Assembly: GCF_027947575.1 (NCBI RefSeq)
Contig: NZ_CP116256.1
Location: 7,626,001-7,690,000 of the forward strand
DNA: 64,000 nucleotides
Direction of reading: 5' to 3'
Source of the DNA: Streptomyces rubrogriseus
GTDB taxonomy: Bacteria > Actinomycetota > Actinomycetes > Streptomycetales > Streptomycetaceae
Numbering within the stretch: the first letter of the stretch is position 1; every line of letters starts with the position of its first letter. Positions 53,734 to 62,408 of this stretch are shown here, piece after piece. A program made the position numbers and the translations under genes. The notes under the pieces are model-generated. The model saw only the letters and a list, made by a program, of their open reading frames with translations, searched no databases and was not told the DNA's origin.

Positions 53734-54960
53734 ATGAGCGCTGCAACCCCTCCCACCGAGCGCCGGGTCTCCGCCCGAGTCGGCGCGATCTCCGAGTCCG
53801 CGACCCTCGCCGTGGACGCCAAGGCCAAGGCCCTCAAGGCCGCCGGACGTCCCGTGATCGGCTTCGGCGCGGGTGAGCCCGACTTCCCGACGCCGGACTA
53901 CATCGTCGAGGCCGCCGTCGAGGCGTGCAAGAACCCGAAGTTCCACCGATACACGCCGGCCGGCGGGCTGCCCGAGCTGAAGGCCGCCATCGCCGCGAAG
54001 ACGCTGCGCGACTCCGGCTACGAGGTCGACCCGTCGCAGATCCTCATCACCAACGGCGGCAAGCAGGCCATCTACGAGGCGTTCGCCGCGATCCTCGACC
54101 CGGGCGACGAGGTCATCGTCCCGGCGCCGTACTGGACGACGTACCCGGAGTCGATCCGGCTGGCCGGCGGTGTGCCCGTCGAGGTCGTCGCCGACGAGAC
54201 GACCGGCTACCGGGTGACGGTGGAGCAGCTGGAGGCGGCGCGCACCGAGAAGACCAAGGTCGTCCTGTTCGTGTCGCCGTCGAACCCGACGGGGGCGGTG
54301 TACAGCGAGGCCGAGACCGAGGCGATCGGACGCTGGGCCGCCGAGCACGGGCTGTGGGTGCTGACCGACGAGATCTACGAGCACCTGGTGTACGGCGACG
54401 CCGTCTCCGTGTCCCTGCCCGCGCTGCTGCCCGAGCTGCGCGACAAGTGCATCGTGGTCAACGGCGTGGCGAAGACGTACGCGATGACCGGCTGGCGGGT
54501 CGGGTGGGTCATCGGCCCGAAGGACGTCGTCAAGGCCGCGACCAACCTCCAGTCGCACGCCACTTCCAACGTGGCCAACGTGTCGCAGGCGGCGGCGCTG
54601 GCCGCGGTCTCCGGCGACCTGGACGCCGTGGCGAAGATGCGGGAGGCCTTCGACCGGCGCCGCCAGACGATCGTGCGGATGCTGAACGAGATCGACGGCG
54701 TGCTCTGCCCGGAGCCCGAGGGCGCGTTCTACGCCTACCCGTCGGTGAAGGCGCTGCTCGGCAAGGAGATCCGCGGCAAGCGTCCGCAGGACTCGGTCGA
54801 GCTGGCCGCGCTCATCCTGGAGGAGGCCGAGGTCGCGGTGGTGCCGGGTGAGGCGTTCGGCACGCCGGGGTACCTGCGGCTGTCGTACGCGCTCGGGGAC
54901 GAGGACCTCGTCGAGGGCGTGAGCCGGATCCAGAAGCTGCTGGCGGAGGCGCGGGACTGA
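53734..54960 (+). CDS. aspC: pyridoxal phosphate-dependent aminotransferase (aspartate type)
   Basis: A class I aminotransferase, likely exchanging amino groups between aspartate and 2-oxoglutarate. The 408-residue protein contains [29 protein letters not shown], and the Schiff-base Lys247 in [16 protein letters not shown]. The ATG at 53734 gives [18 protein letters not shown]; the frame opens earlier but overlaps the divergent tRNA-Trp. It ends before a 30-bp palindrome. Substrate specificity is inferred from family resemblance. Confidence 0.93.
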   Translation: MSAATPPTERRVSARVGAISESATLAVDAKAKALKAAGRPVIGFGAGEPDFPTPDYIVEAAVEACKNPKFHRYTPAGGLPELKAAIAAKTLRDSGYEVDPSQILITNGGKQAIYEAFAAILDPGDEVIVPAPYWTTYPESIRLAGGVPVEVVADETTGYRVTVEQLEAARTEKTKVVLFVSPSNPTGAVYSEAETEAIGRWAAEHGLWVLTDEIYEHLVYGDAVSVSLPALLPELRDKCIVVNGVAKTYAMTGWRVGWVIGPKDVVKAATNLQSHATSNVANVSQAAALAAVSGDLDAVAKMREAFDRRRQTIVRMLNEIDGVLCPEPEGAFYAYPSVKALLGKEIRGKRPQDSVELAALILEEAEVAVVPGEAFGTPGYLRLSYALGDEDLVEGVSRIQKLLAEARD

Positions 54961-54979
54961 CCCGTCCCGTTGTCCCGCG

Positions 54980-55009
54980 GGGCCACCCCTCAACGTTGAG
55001 GGGTGGCCC
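54980..55009 (+). terminator. aspC terminator, 30-bp perfect palindrome
   Basis: Arms GGGCCACCCCTCAAC (54980-54994) and GTTGAGGGGTGGCCC (54995-55009) are perfect complements with no spacer. It lies 20 bp after the aminotransferase stop. Confidence 0.8.
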
Positions 55010-55036
55010 TGTTTGGTTGAGGGGTGGCCCTGTTTG
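54996..55036. repeat. tandem duplication of the aspC terminator right arm
   Basis: TTGAGGGGTGGCCCTGTTTG occurs at 54996-55015 and 55017-55036 with one G between, a 21-bp period. The second copy can pair with the same left arm as the first, giving two alternative stems. Confidence 0.85.
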
Positions 55037-55106
55037 TTTGTGCGAGCAAGACCACGTACGGGGAAAGTGCTGTCCGGCCGGGCGTGTCGTGCGGCAGGAT
55101 CACGGA

Positions 55107-56138
55107 ATGGAGCGTGTACGTGATGTCTCTGAACTGCCCAAGGCCCATCTCCACCTGCACTTCACCGGGTCGATGCGGCCCACCACCCTGCTGGAGCTGG
55201 CAGACAAGCACGGGGTGCGGCTGCCCGAGACGCTGACCGAGGCCCTGGGCCGCGGGGAGTCGCCGAAGCTGCGGGCGACGGACGAGCGGGGCTGGTTCCG
55301 CTTCCAGCGGCTGTACGACGCGGCGCGGTCGTGCCTGCAGACACCGGAGGACATCCAGCGGCTGGTGCGGGAGGCCGCGGAGGAGGACCTGCGGGACGGG
55401 TCGGGGTGGCTGGAGATCCAGGTCGATCCGACGTCGTACGCGCCTCGGCTGGGCGGGCTGATTCCGGCGCTGGAGATCATCCTGGACGCGGTGGAGACGA
55501 CCGTGCGGGACACCGGGATCGGGATGCGGGTGCTGGTCGCCGCGAACCGGATGAAGCATCCGCTGGACGCGCGGACGCTGGCGCGGCTGGCGGTGCGGTA
55601 CGCGGAGCGGGGGGTGGTCGGGTTCGGGCTGTCGAACGACGAACGGCGCGGGATGGCGCGGGACTTCGACCGGGCGTTCGCGATCGCGCGGGACGGGGGG
55701 CTGCTGAGCGCGCCGCACGGGGGTGAGCTGACCGGTCCGGCGTCGGTGCGGGACTGCCTGGACGACCTGGAGGCGGACCGGATCGGGCACGGCGTGCGGG
55801 CTGCGGAGGATCCCCGGCTGCTGAAGCGGCTGGCGGACCGGCAGGTGACGTGCGAGGTGTGCCCGGCGTCGAACGTCGCGCTGGGCGTGTACGAGAAGCC
55901 GGAGGACGTGCCGCTGCGGAGGCTGTTCGACGCGGGGGTGCCGATGGCGCTGGGCGCGGACGATCCGCTGCTGTTCGGGTCGCGGCTGGCCGCCCAGTAC
56001 GAGATCGCGCGCGAGCACCACGGGTTCACGGACGCGGAGCTGGCGGAGCTGGCGCGTCAGTCGGTGCGGGGGTCGGCGGCGCCTGAGGACGTGAAGGGGA
56101 GGCTGCTGGCGGGAGTGGACGACTGGCTTGCGGCGTAG
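55107..56138 (+). CDS. add: adenosine deaminase
   Basis: Purine salvage: adenosine or deoxyadenosine to inosine. The 343-residue protein has the metal-binding KAHLHLHFTGSMRPTTLL near residue 12, the HGGE motif (SAPHGGELTGP) around residue 200, a further His in RIGHGVRA, and the Asp pair GADDPLLFG near 295. The ATG at 55107 lacks a strong ribosome-binding site, but the protein start fits the family; the frame opens further upstream. Family members can also act on other 6-aminopurines. Confidence 0.92.
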   Translation: MERVRDVSELPKAHLHLHFTGSMRPTTLLELADKHGVRLPETLTEALGRGESPKLRATDERGWFRFQRLYDAARSCLQTPEDIQRLVREAAEEDLRDGSGWLEIQVDPTSYAPRLGGLIPALEIILDAVETTVRDTGIGMRVLVAANRMKHPLDARTLARLAVRYAERGVVGFGLSNDERRGMARDFDRAFAIARDGGLLSAPHGGELTGPASVRDCLDDLEADRIGHGVRAAEDPRLLKRLADRQVTCEVCPASNVALGVYEKPEDVPLRRLFDAGVPMALGADDPLLFGSRLAAQYEIAREHHGFTDAELAELARQSVRGSAAPEDVKGRLLAGVDDWLAA

Positions 56139-56541
56139 GTGGTGGGCTGCGGGGGGCGCGCGGGGTGCCTGCGGCGGCCTGTGCGGGTTCGGTGGGAGTG
56201 CGCGTAGCGCGGTACGTCCGGTGGGTGGGTCGGGGTCGCGCCGGGGGGTGTCCGTCCTCGGAACGGCGCGGAATCGGTCGGCCACGGGGGTGCGGGGCGT
56301 TGACGCGCCAACCGCTGCGGGCGGACACCCCCCGACACGCCCCCTTCTCGCCGTACCTACCTAGCTGCGGGCAGTCGTGCCGCTGGGGCGGCACGGGTGG
56401 GCGGTGGGGGTACCTCCCAGGCCGTTCAGGCACTGGGGGAGGCACCCCGCAACGCCGGGCCGCGCTCCCCTCGCGCCCGCACCCGCGCCGGGGCCCCGTA
56501 ACGCCGGGCCACGGGATCCACCGGCGGCGCGTGGCCGCGGG
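56139..56541. other. gene-less stretch with palindromic repeats
   Basis: About 400 bp with no supportable gene. It contains a small GTGCCGC/GCGGCAC hairpin (near 56378-56395), a longer imperfect palindrome (separate entry) and repeated CGCCGGGCC words near 56450-56520. Confidence 0.5.
56407..56448. repeat. imperfect palindrome, Streptomyces intergenic type
   Basis: GGGGTACCTCCCAGGCC (56407-56423) and GGCACTGGGGGAGGCACCCC (56429-56448) form an imperfect inverted repeat. Similar GGTACCTCCCAG/CTGGGGGAGG elements occur between many Streptomyces genes, from memory. Confidence 0.6.
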
Positions 56542-57597
56542 CTACAGGGCGACGCCCACCGTCACCGGTTCGTTGACCAGCGTGACGCCGAAGGCCTCGT
56601 GGACCCCGGCGACGACCTCGCGGGCCAGCGCGAGCAGGTCCTCGGTCGTCGCCTCGCCGCGGTTGGTGAGCGCGAGGGTGTGCTTGGTGGAGATGCGCGC
56701 GGGGCCCGTGCCGTACCCCTTGGTGAAGCCCGCCTTGTCGATCAGCCAGGCCGCTGAGGTCTTGACCCTGCCCTCCCCGGCCGGGAAGGCGGGCGGCTCC
56801 ACGGCGGCACCGAGGCGCCCGGCGACGCGGGAGCGGAACGCGGCGAACTCCTCGTCCGTGAGGATCGGGTTGGTGAAGAACGACCCGGCCGACCACGTGT
56901 CGTGGTCCTCCGGGTCCAGCACCATGCCCTTCCCGGCACGCAGCCTCAGCACCGTCTCCCGGGCGGCCGTCAGCGGCACCCGGTCGCCCGCCTCGACACC
57001 GAGGGCGCGGGCCGTCTCGGCGTACCGGAGGGGCGCGGAGAGCCCGTCGGCGTTCTCCAGCTCGAAGCGGACGCGCAGGACCACGTACCGCTCGGGCTCG
57101 GCCTTGAAGCGGCTGTGGCGGTAGGAGAAGGCGCAGTCCGCGTTGGAGAGGGCGACCGTCTCGCGGCTCCGGCGGTCGTACGCCGTGACCTCGGTGATCG
57201 TGGCGGACACCTCCTGGCCGTACGCGCCGACGTTCTGGATCGGGGTCGCGCCCGCCGAGCCGGGGATGCCGGCCAGGCACTCGACGCCCGCCAGGCCCGC
57301 CTCGACGGTGCGGGCGACCGCGTCGGTCCAGATCTCGCCCGCCGCCAGCTCCAGCGTCGTGCCGTCGAGGCGGAAGCCGCGCGTGGCGATGTGCAGGGCG
57401 GTGCCGTCGAAGCCCTTGTCGCCGATGACCAGGTTGGATCCGCCGCCGACGAGCAGCAGCGGGGTCCCGGTGTCGTCGGCCTCGCGGACGGCGGCGATCA
57501 CCTCGGCGTCGGTGGTGGCCGTGAGCAGCCGGGTCGCGGGCCCGCCCAGGCGGAAGGTGGTCAGCGGGGCGAGGGGGGCGTCGTGGAGTTCCTGCAC
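56542..57597 (-). CDS. murB: UDP-N-acetylenolpyruvoylglucosamine reductase
   Basis: MurB makes UDP-MurNAc, a cytoplasmic step of peptidoglycan synthesis. The protein of about 351 residues has the FAD-binding region LLLVGGGSNLVIGDKGFDG, GIPGSAGATPIQNVGAYGQE, and SAGSFFTNP near residue 240 with the proton-donor Ser. It is a type I MurB. GTG at 57595-57597 (MQELHDAPLAPLTTF) was chosen by comparison with the family; GTG at 57619-57621 would add eight residues. Confidence 0.95.
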   Translation of the reverse strand: MQELHDAPLAPLTTFRLGGPATRLLTATTDAEVIAAVREADDTGTPLLLVGGGSNLVIGDKGFDGTALHIATRGFRLDGTTLELAAGEIWTDAVARTVEAGLAGVECLAGIPGSAGATPIQNVGAYGQEVSATITEVTAYDRRSRETVALSNADCAFSYRHSRFKAEPERYVVLRVRFELENADGLSAPLRYAETARALGVEAGDRVPLTAARETVLRLRAGKGMVLDPEDHDTWSAGSFFTNPILTDEEFAAFRSRVAGRLGAAVEPPAFPAGEGRVKTSAAWLIDKAGFTKGYGTGPARISTKHTLALTNRGEATTEDLLALAREVVAGVHEAFGVTLVNEPVTVGVAL

Positions 57598-57656
57598 GGG
57601 CTCAAGAGTACGAGACGGCACCGACGGCGCCGGGCCGCAGGCAGGGGAAACACGGC

Positions 57657-57684
57657 GACGCCCCCGCAGGCCGGCGGGGGCGTC
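57657..57684 (-). terminator. terminator after the DUF3291-like gene
   Basis: Perfect 11-bp arms GACGCCCCCGC (57657-57667) and GCGGGGGCGTC (57674-57684) enclose 6 nt, 13 bp after the stop of the gene at 57698 on the minus strand. Confidence 0.75.
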
Positions 57685-57697
57685 GCGGGGCGTGTCC

Positions 57698-58078
57698 TCA
57701 CGTCAGGCGCCTGCGCACCTCCGCCCAGCTGATGGGGAGCTCGTCGCTCGACGCCGGCCAGGAGGCGAACTTCGAGTCCCGCATCTGCGCCGACAGTCCG
57801 CGGGAGGTCGGTGCGTGGGTGCCGGAGCGGGCGAAGGTCTTGAGGGTCTCGGGCGACTCCCAGGCGGAGAGCGTCCAGAAGGTCCGTTTGAAGGGTTCCG
57901 CCTTCAGTGAGGCCCCGTACGCTCCGGGCGCGCTGCGGACCTGCCGCCACACGCCCGGCGTGCGCGCGAGGAACTTCAGCGCTCCCCACAGGGTGCGGGT
58001 CTCGAAGCGGGAGGCGAAGACGTGGACCTCGGTGGCGCGGGGAGGCTCGTTCGGCACGGTCCAGGGAAGGGTGGGCAT
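57698..58078 (-). CDS. DUF3291/monooxygenase-like small protein
   Basis: The 126-residue protein contains EVHVFASRFETRTLWGALKF and KRTFWTLSAWESPETLKTFA, the pattern of ferredoxin-like-fold spheroidene monooxygenase/DUF3291 proteins. No catalytic function can be assigned. The ATG at 58076-58078 follows GAGGAG. It is downstream of the MFS gene by 37 bp on the same strand, so it probably belongs to the same TetR-controlled transcript. Confidence 0.75.
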   Translation of the reverse strand: MPTLPWTVPNEPPRATEVHVFASRFETRTLWGALKFLARTPGVWRQVRSAPGAYGASLKAEPFKRTFWTLSAWESPETLKTFARSGTHAPTSRGLSAQMRDSKFASWPASSDELPISWAEVRRRLT

Positions 58079-58115
58079 GTCGTACTCCTCTCGTGATGCT
58101 TGCTGTGCCGTGCGG

Positions 58116-59588
58116 TCAGTGGTGGGGCGTCGGTGCCGTCGTGGCGAGGGCCGGTTCGGTCGCCGGTTCGGTCTTCGGTGTGGCTGTGGGGTCGTCGGTA
58201 CGGCGGCGGGCCGGGATCGCCAGGGCCGCTGTTCCGCCCAGGGCCACCACTGCGGCACCCACGGCGATCGCCGGGCGCAGTCCGTCCACGAAGGTCTGCG
58301 CGGACTCGTAGCCGCCCTGCGCCGCGAAGATGGAGGACATGACGGCGATGCCGAGCGCGCCGCCCACCTCGCGCAGCGCGTTGTTGGCACCGGAGGCGAT
58401 GCCCTGCTCCTTCGCGGCGACGCTGGACATCACCAGGGCGGAGGCGGGGGCGAAGTAGAGGGCCATGCCGATTCCGCTGAGGATCAGACCGGGCAGCTGG
58501 ACCGCGTAGGAGGCGTCGGCCGTGATCACGGAGGCCAGGTAGCCGAGGCCGGCCGCCTGGAGGAAGAGTCCGGTCGCGACGACCGGGCGGCCTCCGATCC
58601 GGTCCGAGAGGAGACCGGCGATCGGCGCGACCAGCATCGGCATGCCGGTCCAGGGCAGCATGCGCAGGCCCGCCTCCGTGGGCGAGTAGCCGAGCACGCC
58701 CTGCATGTACTGGCTCAGGAGGAAGATCGAGCCGAACATCCCCAGGAACATCAGCAGGCTCGCCGCGTTGACCCCGGCGAAGGCACGGGAGCGGAAGAGC
58801 CGCATGGGGAGCATGGGGTTCCCGGCACGGGTGCTGTAGAGGACGAAGCCGACGAGCAGCGCGGCCCCGGCGAACAGGGCGGTCAGCACCACGGAGCCGG
58901 TCCAGCCGTCGACGGGGCCGCGGACCAGGCCGTAGACGATGCCGAAGAGGCCGCCGCTGGCGAGCAGCGTGCCGGGTATGTCGAGCGGGGCGCCGGTGCC
59001 GTGCGACTCGGCGAGGCGGAGGCGGGCGAGGGGCAGCAGGGCCAGGCCCAGCGGTACGTTCAGCCAGAAGATCCACTGCCAGGAGATGTGCTCGGTGAGG
59101 CTGCCGCCGACCAGCGGGCCGGACGCCACGGCGAGCCCGTTGACAGCCCCCCAGATGCCGTACGCCATCCCGCGGCGTTCGGCGGGTACCGCGGCCGTCA
59201 GCAGGGTCAGCGTGAGCGGCATCATGATCGCCGCGCCGACGCCCTGCACCGCGCGGGCGGCGATGAGCGAGTCGATGCCGGGTGCCAGGGCCGCGGCGGC
59301 GGACGCCCCGGTGAAGACGGTGAGGCCGACCAGGAAGAGCCTGCGGCGGCCGAAGCGGTCGCCGAGGGCCGCGCCGAACATCAGGAGGACGGCGAAGGTG
59401 AGCGTGTAGGCGCTCACGGTCCATTCCAGGTCGTGCAGCGCGCCGCCCAGGTCCTCGCGGATGGAGGGCAGGGCGGTGGTGACGACGAGGTTGTCCAGGG
59501 CCGCCATGAAGCCGGCGACGCTGGTGATGACGAGGGCCCAGGCGGCTCCCCCACCGCGGGTGCTCCGACGTGCTCCTTGCTGTGACAT
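58116..59588 (-). CDS. MFS drug-efflux transporter, 14-TM DHA2 (EmrB/QacA) family
   Basis: The 490-residue transporter has about 14 membrane segments. It shows motif A GDRFGRRRLFLVG near residue 76, motif B-like ARAVQGVGAAIMMP and motif C GPLVGGSLTEHISWQWIF. Such pumps export drugs using the proton gradient. A TetR regulator lies 180 bp upstream on the same strand, and a sequence matching the palindrome in front of that regulator sits 40 bp before this ATG, so derepression by the drug is likely. Confidence 0.92.
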   Translation of the reverse strand: MSQQGARRSTRGGGAAWALVITSVAGFMAALDNLVVTTALPSIREDLGGALHDLEWTVSAYTLTFAVLLMFGAALGDRFGRRRLFLVGLTVFTGASAAAALAPGIDSLIAARAVQGVGAAIMMPLTLTLLTAAVPAERRGMAYGIWGAVNGLAVASGPLVGGSLTEHISWQWIFWLNVPLGLALLPLARLRLAESHGTGAPLDIPGTLLASGGLFGIVYGLVRGPVDGWTGSVVLTALFAGAALLVGFVLYSTRAGNPMLPMRLFRSRAFAGVNAASLLMFLGMFGSIFLLSQYMQGVLGYSPTEAGLRMLPWTGMPMLVAPIAGLLSDRIGGRPVVATGLFLQAAGLGYLASVITADASYAVQLPGLILSGIGMALYFAPASALVMSSVAAKEQGIASGANNALREVGGALGIAVMSSIFAAQGGYESAQTFVDGLRPAIAVGAAVVALGGTAALAIPARRRTDDPTATPKTEPATEPALATTAPTPHH

Positions 59589-59627
59589 CTCTCCCCCAGA
59601 GGGTGTGCGTGCACTTGCCGTGGATTT

Positions 59628-59649
59628 GATTAGTGATTGATGACTAACT
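59628..59649. promoter_or_regulatory. TetR operator copy upstream of the MFS gene
   Basis: GATTAGTGATTGATGACTAACT matches the palindrome at 60354-60375 at 17 of 22 positions (opposite strand), with TTAGT and ACTAA half-sites kept. It lies between the TetR stop and the MFS start, 40 bp before the ATG. Confidence 0.6.
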
Positions 59650-59767
59650 TCCGCTGGCGTGCGGAAGGGGCCGGCTGTCGTCTTTCCGGATGCGGATGCG
59701 GATGTGGATGCCGCGGCCGCGTGCTACGAGTCCGTTCCTACGCGTCCTCGTCCTGCGCGCCCTCGTC

Positions 59768-60346
59768 CTACGCGTCCGCGTCGTTCCGGCTCGGCTTGGC
59801 CTGGCCCGACTCGTAGATGCCGCCGTAGACGCGGTGGCCCGGCGGGAAACCCATGCCTACCAGGGTGTTGATCAGCATGCCGTAGGCCAGGAAGGTCGTC
59901 GTCTGTGCGATGTCCGCCCCCAGCGGCAGGTGCACGGTGTCCCAGATCTCGAGCCAGCCCTTGCGGACCATCTCGCCGAACTCGTGGTCCCCGGCCGCCT
60001 CGGCGGCGGCGACGGTGACGTACACCTGCAACTGCATCTGGAGCTTCTCGGGCTGGTCCGCGATCAGCTGCGAGTAGGCCTCGGCCATGGCATGCAGGGC
60101 CTCTTCGCCGTGCAGACCCTCGGACGCCTTCTCGAAGACCTCGCGGGTGTCCCGCATGCAGCGCTCCGCCACCGCGAGGAAGATCGCCTTCTTCCCCGGG
60201 AAGAGACGGAACAGGTACGGCTGGGAGACCCCCACGCGCTTGGCGATGGTCTCCGTGGACGTGCCGTGATAGCCACCCCGGGCGAACTCGCTCGTCGCCG
60301 CGCGGATGACGCTCTCGCGCCGCTCCTCTGCGCTCATCCTGACCAT
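59768..60346 (-). CDS. TetR-family repressor of the MFS pump
   Basis: The 192-residue protein has an N-terminal HTH (ATSEFARGGYHGTSTETIAK then RVGVSQPYLFRLFPGKKAIF, residues about 18-57) and a variable ligand domain. The ATG at 60344-60346 sits just after a perfect palindrome, so it probably represses itself. It is co-directional with the MFS and DUF3291-like genes, and a matching site lies before the MFS gene. Confidence 0.9.
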   Translation of the reverse strand: MVRMSAEERRESVIRAATSEFARGGYHGTSTETIAKRVGVSQPYLFRLFPGKKAIFLAVAERCMRDTREVFEKASEGLHGEEALHAMAEAYSQLIADQPEKLQMQLQVYVTVAAAEAAGDHEFGEMVRKGWLEIWDTVHLPLGADIAQTTTFLAYGMLINTLVGMGFPPGHRVYGGIYESGQAKPSRNDADA

Positions 60347-60353
60347 GGAAGTA

Positions 60354-60375
60354 AGTTAGTACTCAATTACTAACT
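60354..60375. promoter_or_regulatory. TetR operator copy upstream of its own gene
   Basis: AGTTAGTA and TACTAACT are perfect 8-bp arms separated by CTCAAT. It ends 7 bp before the TetR start codon, the classical place for autorepression. Confidence 0.7.
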
Positions 60376-60410
60376 CCGTCAAGGGCGGGGTGCGCGGTGG
60401 GCGGTGCGCG

Positions 60411-61043
60411 TCAGCGCGGGGGTCGACGCACGACGCCGGCGAGCACCGTGTCGACCAGCTTGCCGACGGCCGCCGCGGCCGGCGGATGGCCCGGGTCGCG
60501 GTCCGTGAACAGGAGATGGCCACCGCCGACTAGGGAGAGCGTGAGCGAGTCGATGTCGGCGTCGGCCGAGATGCGGCCCCTCGCGCGCTCCTCCGACAGA
60601 TAGGCGGAGACCGCGGCCGCGACCTGGGCGAGGATCGCGATGCCGCCACCGGGCACGGCCTGCCGCAGCCGTGCGCGCAGCTCGTCCCGGAAGGTGATGA
60701 GCGGAATGATCGCCACGGGGACCGGTCCGAACAGGGCGGTCAGCGCGCCGGTGAGGTTGTCCGCCACGGTGCCGGAGCCCACGGCCTCCCGCAGCGCCAG
60801 CGCCTGCGTGTCGAGCTGCGCGGCCCGGTCGAGCACGAGTTCGACGAGGAAGGCGTCGAAGTCCGCGAAGTGCCGGTGCAGGACGCCTTTGGCGCAGCCC
60901 GCCTCGTCCGTGACGGCCCGGCTGGTCAGCCCGTTCGGGCCGTCCCGCAGAAGCACGCGCTCGGCGGCGTCGAACAGCTGCCGCCGCGCGTCGCGAAGGT
61001 GCACTCCGGTCGGCACTCGCGGATCCCCTCTCGCACTGCTCAC
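60411..61043 (-). CDS. TetR-family regulator, second
   Basis: The 210-residue protein has an N-terminal HTH near residues 20-65 (LFDAAERVLLRDGPNGLTSR, AGCAKGVLHRHFADFDAFLV) and a C-terminal helical ligand domain. It starts with GTG at 61041-61043 and is divergent from a methyltransferase gene, with a 16-bp palindrome between. It probably controls that gene and itself. Confidence 0.9.
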   Translation of the reverse strand: MSSARGDPRVPTGVHLRDARRQLFDAAERVLLRDGPNGLTSRAVTDEAGCAKGVLHRHFADFDAFLVELVLDRAAQLDTQALALREAVGSGTVADNLTGALTALFGPVPVAIIPLITFRDELRARLRQAVPGGGIAILAQVAAAVSAYLSEERARGRISADADIDSLTLSLVGGGHLLFTDRDPGHPPAAAAVGKLVDTVLAGVVRRPPR

Positions 61044-61053
61044 TCATTGGCTT

Positions 61054-61069
61054 GTGGGCGTGCGCCCAC
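61054..61069. promoter_or_regulatory. palindromic operator between TetR and methyltransferase genes
   Basis: Perfect 7-bp arms GTGGGCG and CGCCCAC flank TG. It lies in the 38-bp gap between the divergent starts at 61043 and 61082, covering both promoters. Confidence 0.65.
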
Positions 61070-61081
61070 TAAAGTGAACGC

Positions 61082-61906
61082 ATGCCCACTCTATCCTCTC
61101 CGGAGCAGCCGGAGCAGCCGCCCTCGCATCAGGCCCGGGAGACGGCCGAGTCCTTCGGTACCGACGCGCAGCGCTACGACCGGGCCCGACCGCCCTACCC
61201 CGACGCCCTCGTGACGCGTGTCGTCGCGGGGAGCCCGGGGCCCGACGTCCTCGACGTCGGCTGCGGCACGGGCATCGCGGCCCGTCAGTTCCAGGCCGCC
61301 GGCTGCGCCGTACTCGGGGTCGAGCCGGACGCGCGGATGGCCGCCTTCGCCCGGGACCGCGGGCTGCCGGTCGAGGTGGCGGCCTTCGAGGCCTGGGAGC
61401 CCGCCGGCCGGGCCTTCGACGCGGTGATCGCCGCCCAGTCGTGGCACTGGGTGGACCCGGCCGCCGGCGCCGTGAAGGCGGCCCAGGTGCTGCGCCCGGA
61501 CGGGCGCCTGGCGATCTTCGGGCACGTGTACGAGCCGCCGGCCGAAGTGGCCGAGCCGTTCGCGGCCGCCTACCGTCGGGCGGCACCCGAATCGCCGTTC
61601 AGCGCTCAGCCGGCGCGACGACCGCTGGAGATGTACCAGGCGGGGTACGCACAGATCGCCGACCGGATCCGCGAGTCCGGGCGGTTCCACGAGCCGGAGC
61701 AGTGGCGGTTCGACTGGGAGCGGTCGTACACCCGCGACGAGTGGCTGGAGCTGCTCCCCACCACCGGCGGCCTCACCCGGCTCCGCCCCGGCCAACTGGC
61801 CGGAATACTGGACGCGGTCGGCCGCGCCGTCGACGCGCTGGGCGGCCGCTTCACGATGCGGTACACGACGCTGGCGACCACGGCGGTACGCGCCGGCGCC
61901 CGCTGA
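61082..61906 (+). CDS. class I SAM-dependent methyltransferase
   Basis: The 274-residue protein carries the SAM-binding motif I VLDVGCGTGIAARQF near residue 56, motif II at GVEPDARMAAFAR, and AAQSWHWVDPAAG, typical of UbiE/Tam-like small-molecule methyltransferases. The substrate cannot be told. The ATG at 61082 lies next to the operator with no ribosome-binding site, so the mRNA may be nearly leaderless. A TetR regulator is divergent. Confidence 0.88.
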   Translation: MPTLSSPEQPEQPPSHQARETAESFGTDAQRYDRARPPYPDALVTRVVAGSPGPDVLDVGCGTGIAARQFQAAGCAVLGVEPDARMAAFARDRGLPVEVAAFEAWEPAGRAFDAVIAAQSWHWVDPAAGAVKAAQVLRPDGRLAIFGHVYEPPAEVAEPFAAAYRRAAPESPFSAQPARRPLEMYQAGYAQIADRIRESGRFHEPEQWRFDWERSYTRDEWLELLPTTGGLTRLRPGQLAGILDAVGRAVDALGGRFTMRYTTLATTAVRAGAR

Positions 61907-61970
61907 CCGGCTCCCCCTGGCGTGGCCTGACCTGGCCAGGGGGGCGGCTGTTGGGCCGGGCGTCTGCCCG

Positions 61971-62408
61971 TCAGCCCAGTCGTACGACCGCGCGGGACAT
62001 GCCGAGCACCTTTTGGCCGGCGCTGGTGGCCGTGAGGTCGACGCGGACGGTGTTGTCGTCGAGCTTGGCCGCCACCTTGCCGCTGACCTCGATCACGGCA
62101 CCCACGTCGTCGTTCGGGACGACGACGGGCCTGGTGAAGCGGACGCCGTACTCCACGACCGCGCCCGGGTCGCCGGTCCAGTCGGTGACCACGCGGATCG
62201 CCTCGGCCATGGTGAACATGCCGTGCGCGATGACGTCCGGCAGGCCCACCTCCTTGGCGAACCTCTCGTTCCAGTGGATCGGGTTGAAGTCGCCGGAGGC
62301 CCCCGCGTACCGCACGAGCGTGGCGCGGTCCACGGGGAAGCTCTGCGCGGGCAGTTCGGTGCCGACCTCGACGTCGCTGTATGCGATCTTCGACTGCATC
62401 GCGCTCAC
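61971..62408 (-). CDS. MaoC-type (3R)-hydroxyacyl dehydratase subunit, HadB-like
   Basis: The 145-residue hotdog protein has the hydratase-2 active-site motif GDFNPIHWNERFAKEVGLPD, with catalytic Asp and His. It pairs with the HadA-like protein encoded just upstream, whose stop overlaps its GTG start (62406-62408); ATG at 62397-62399 is another option. In mycobacteria HadAB dehydrates 3-hydroxyacyl-ACP in fatty-acid elongation. Location after rpmG is conserved in actinobacteria. Confidence 0.9.
   Translation of the reverse strand: MSAMQSKIAYSDVEVGTELPAQSFPVDRATLVRYAGASGDFNPIHWNERFAKEVGLPDVIAHGMFTMAEAIRVVTDWTGDPGAVVEYGVRFTRPVVVPNDDVGAVIEVSGKVAAKLDDNTVRVDLTATSAGQKVLGMSRAVVRLG

Noticed and set aside
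55690..55740. HGGE instead of HAGE in adenosine deaminase
   Set aside because: Gly at this position is, as I recall, common in Streptomyces homologues, and the metal and catalytic residues remain.
56165..57124. Plus-strand frame over the add-murB gap
   Set aside because: It runs antisense through murB, has no ribosome-binding site and a Ser/Arg/Gly-rich composition.
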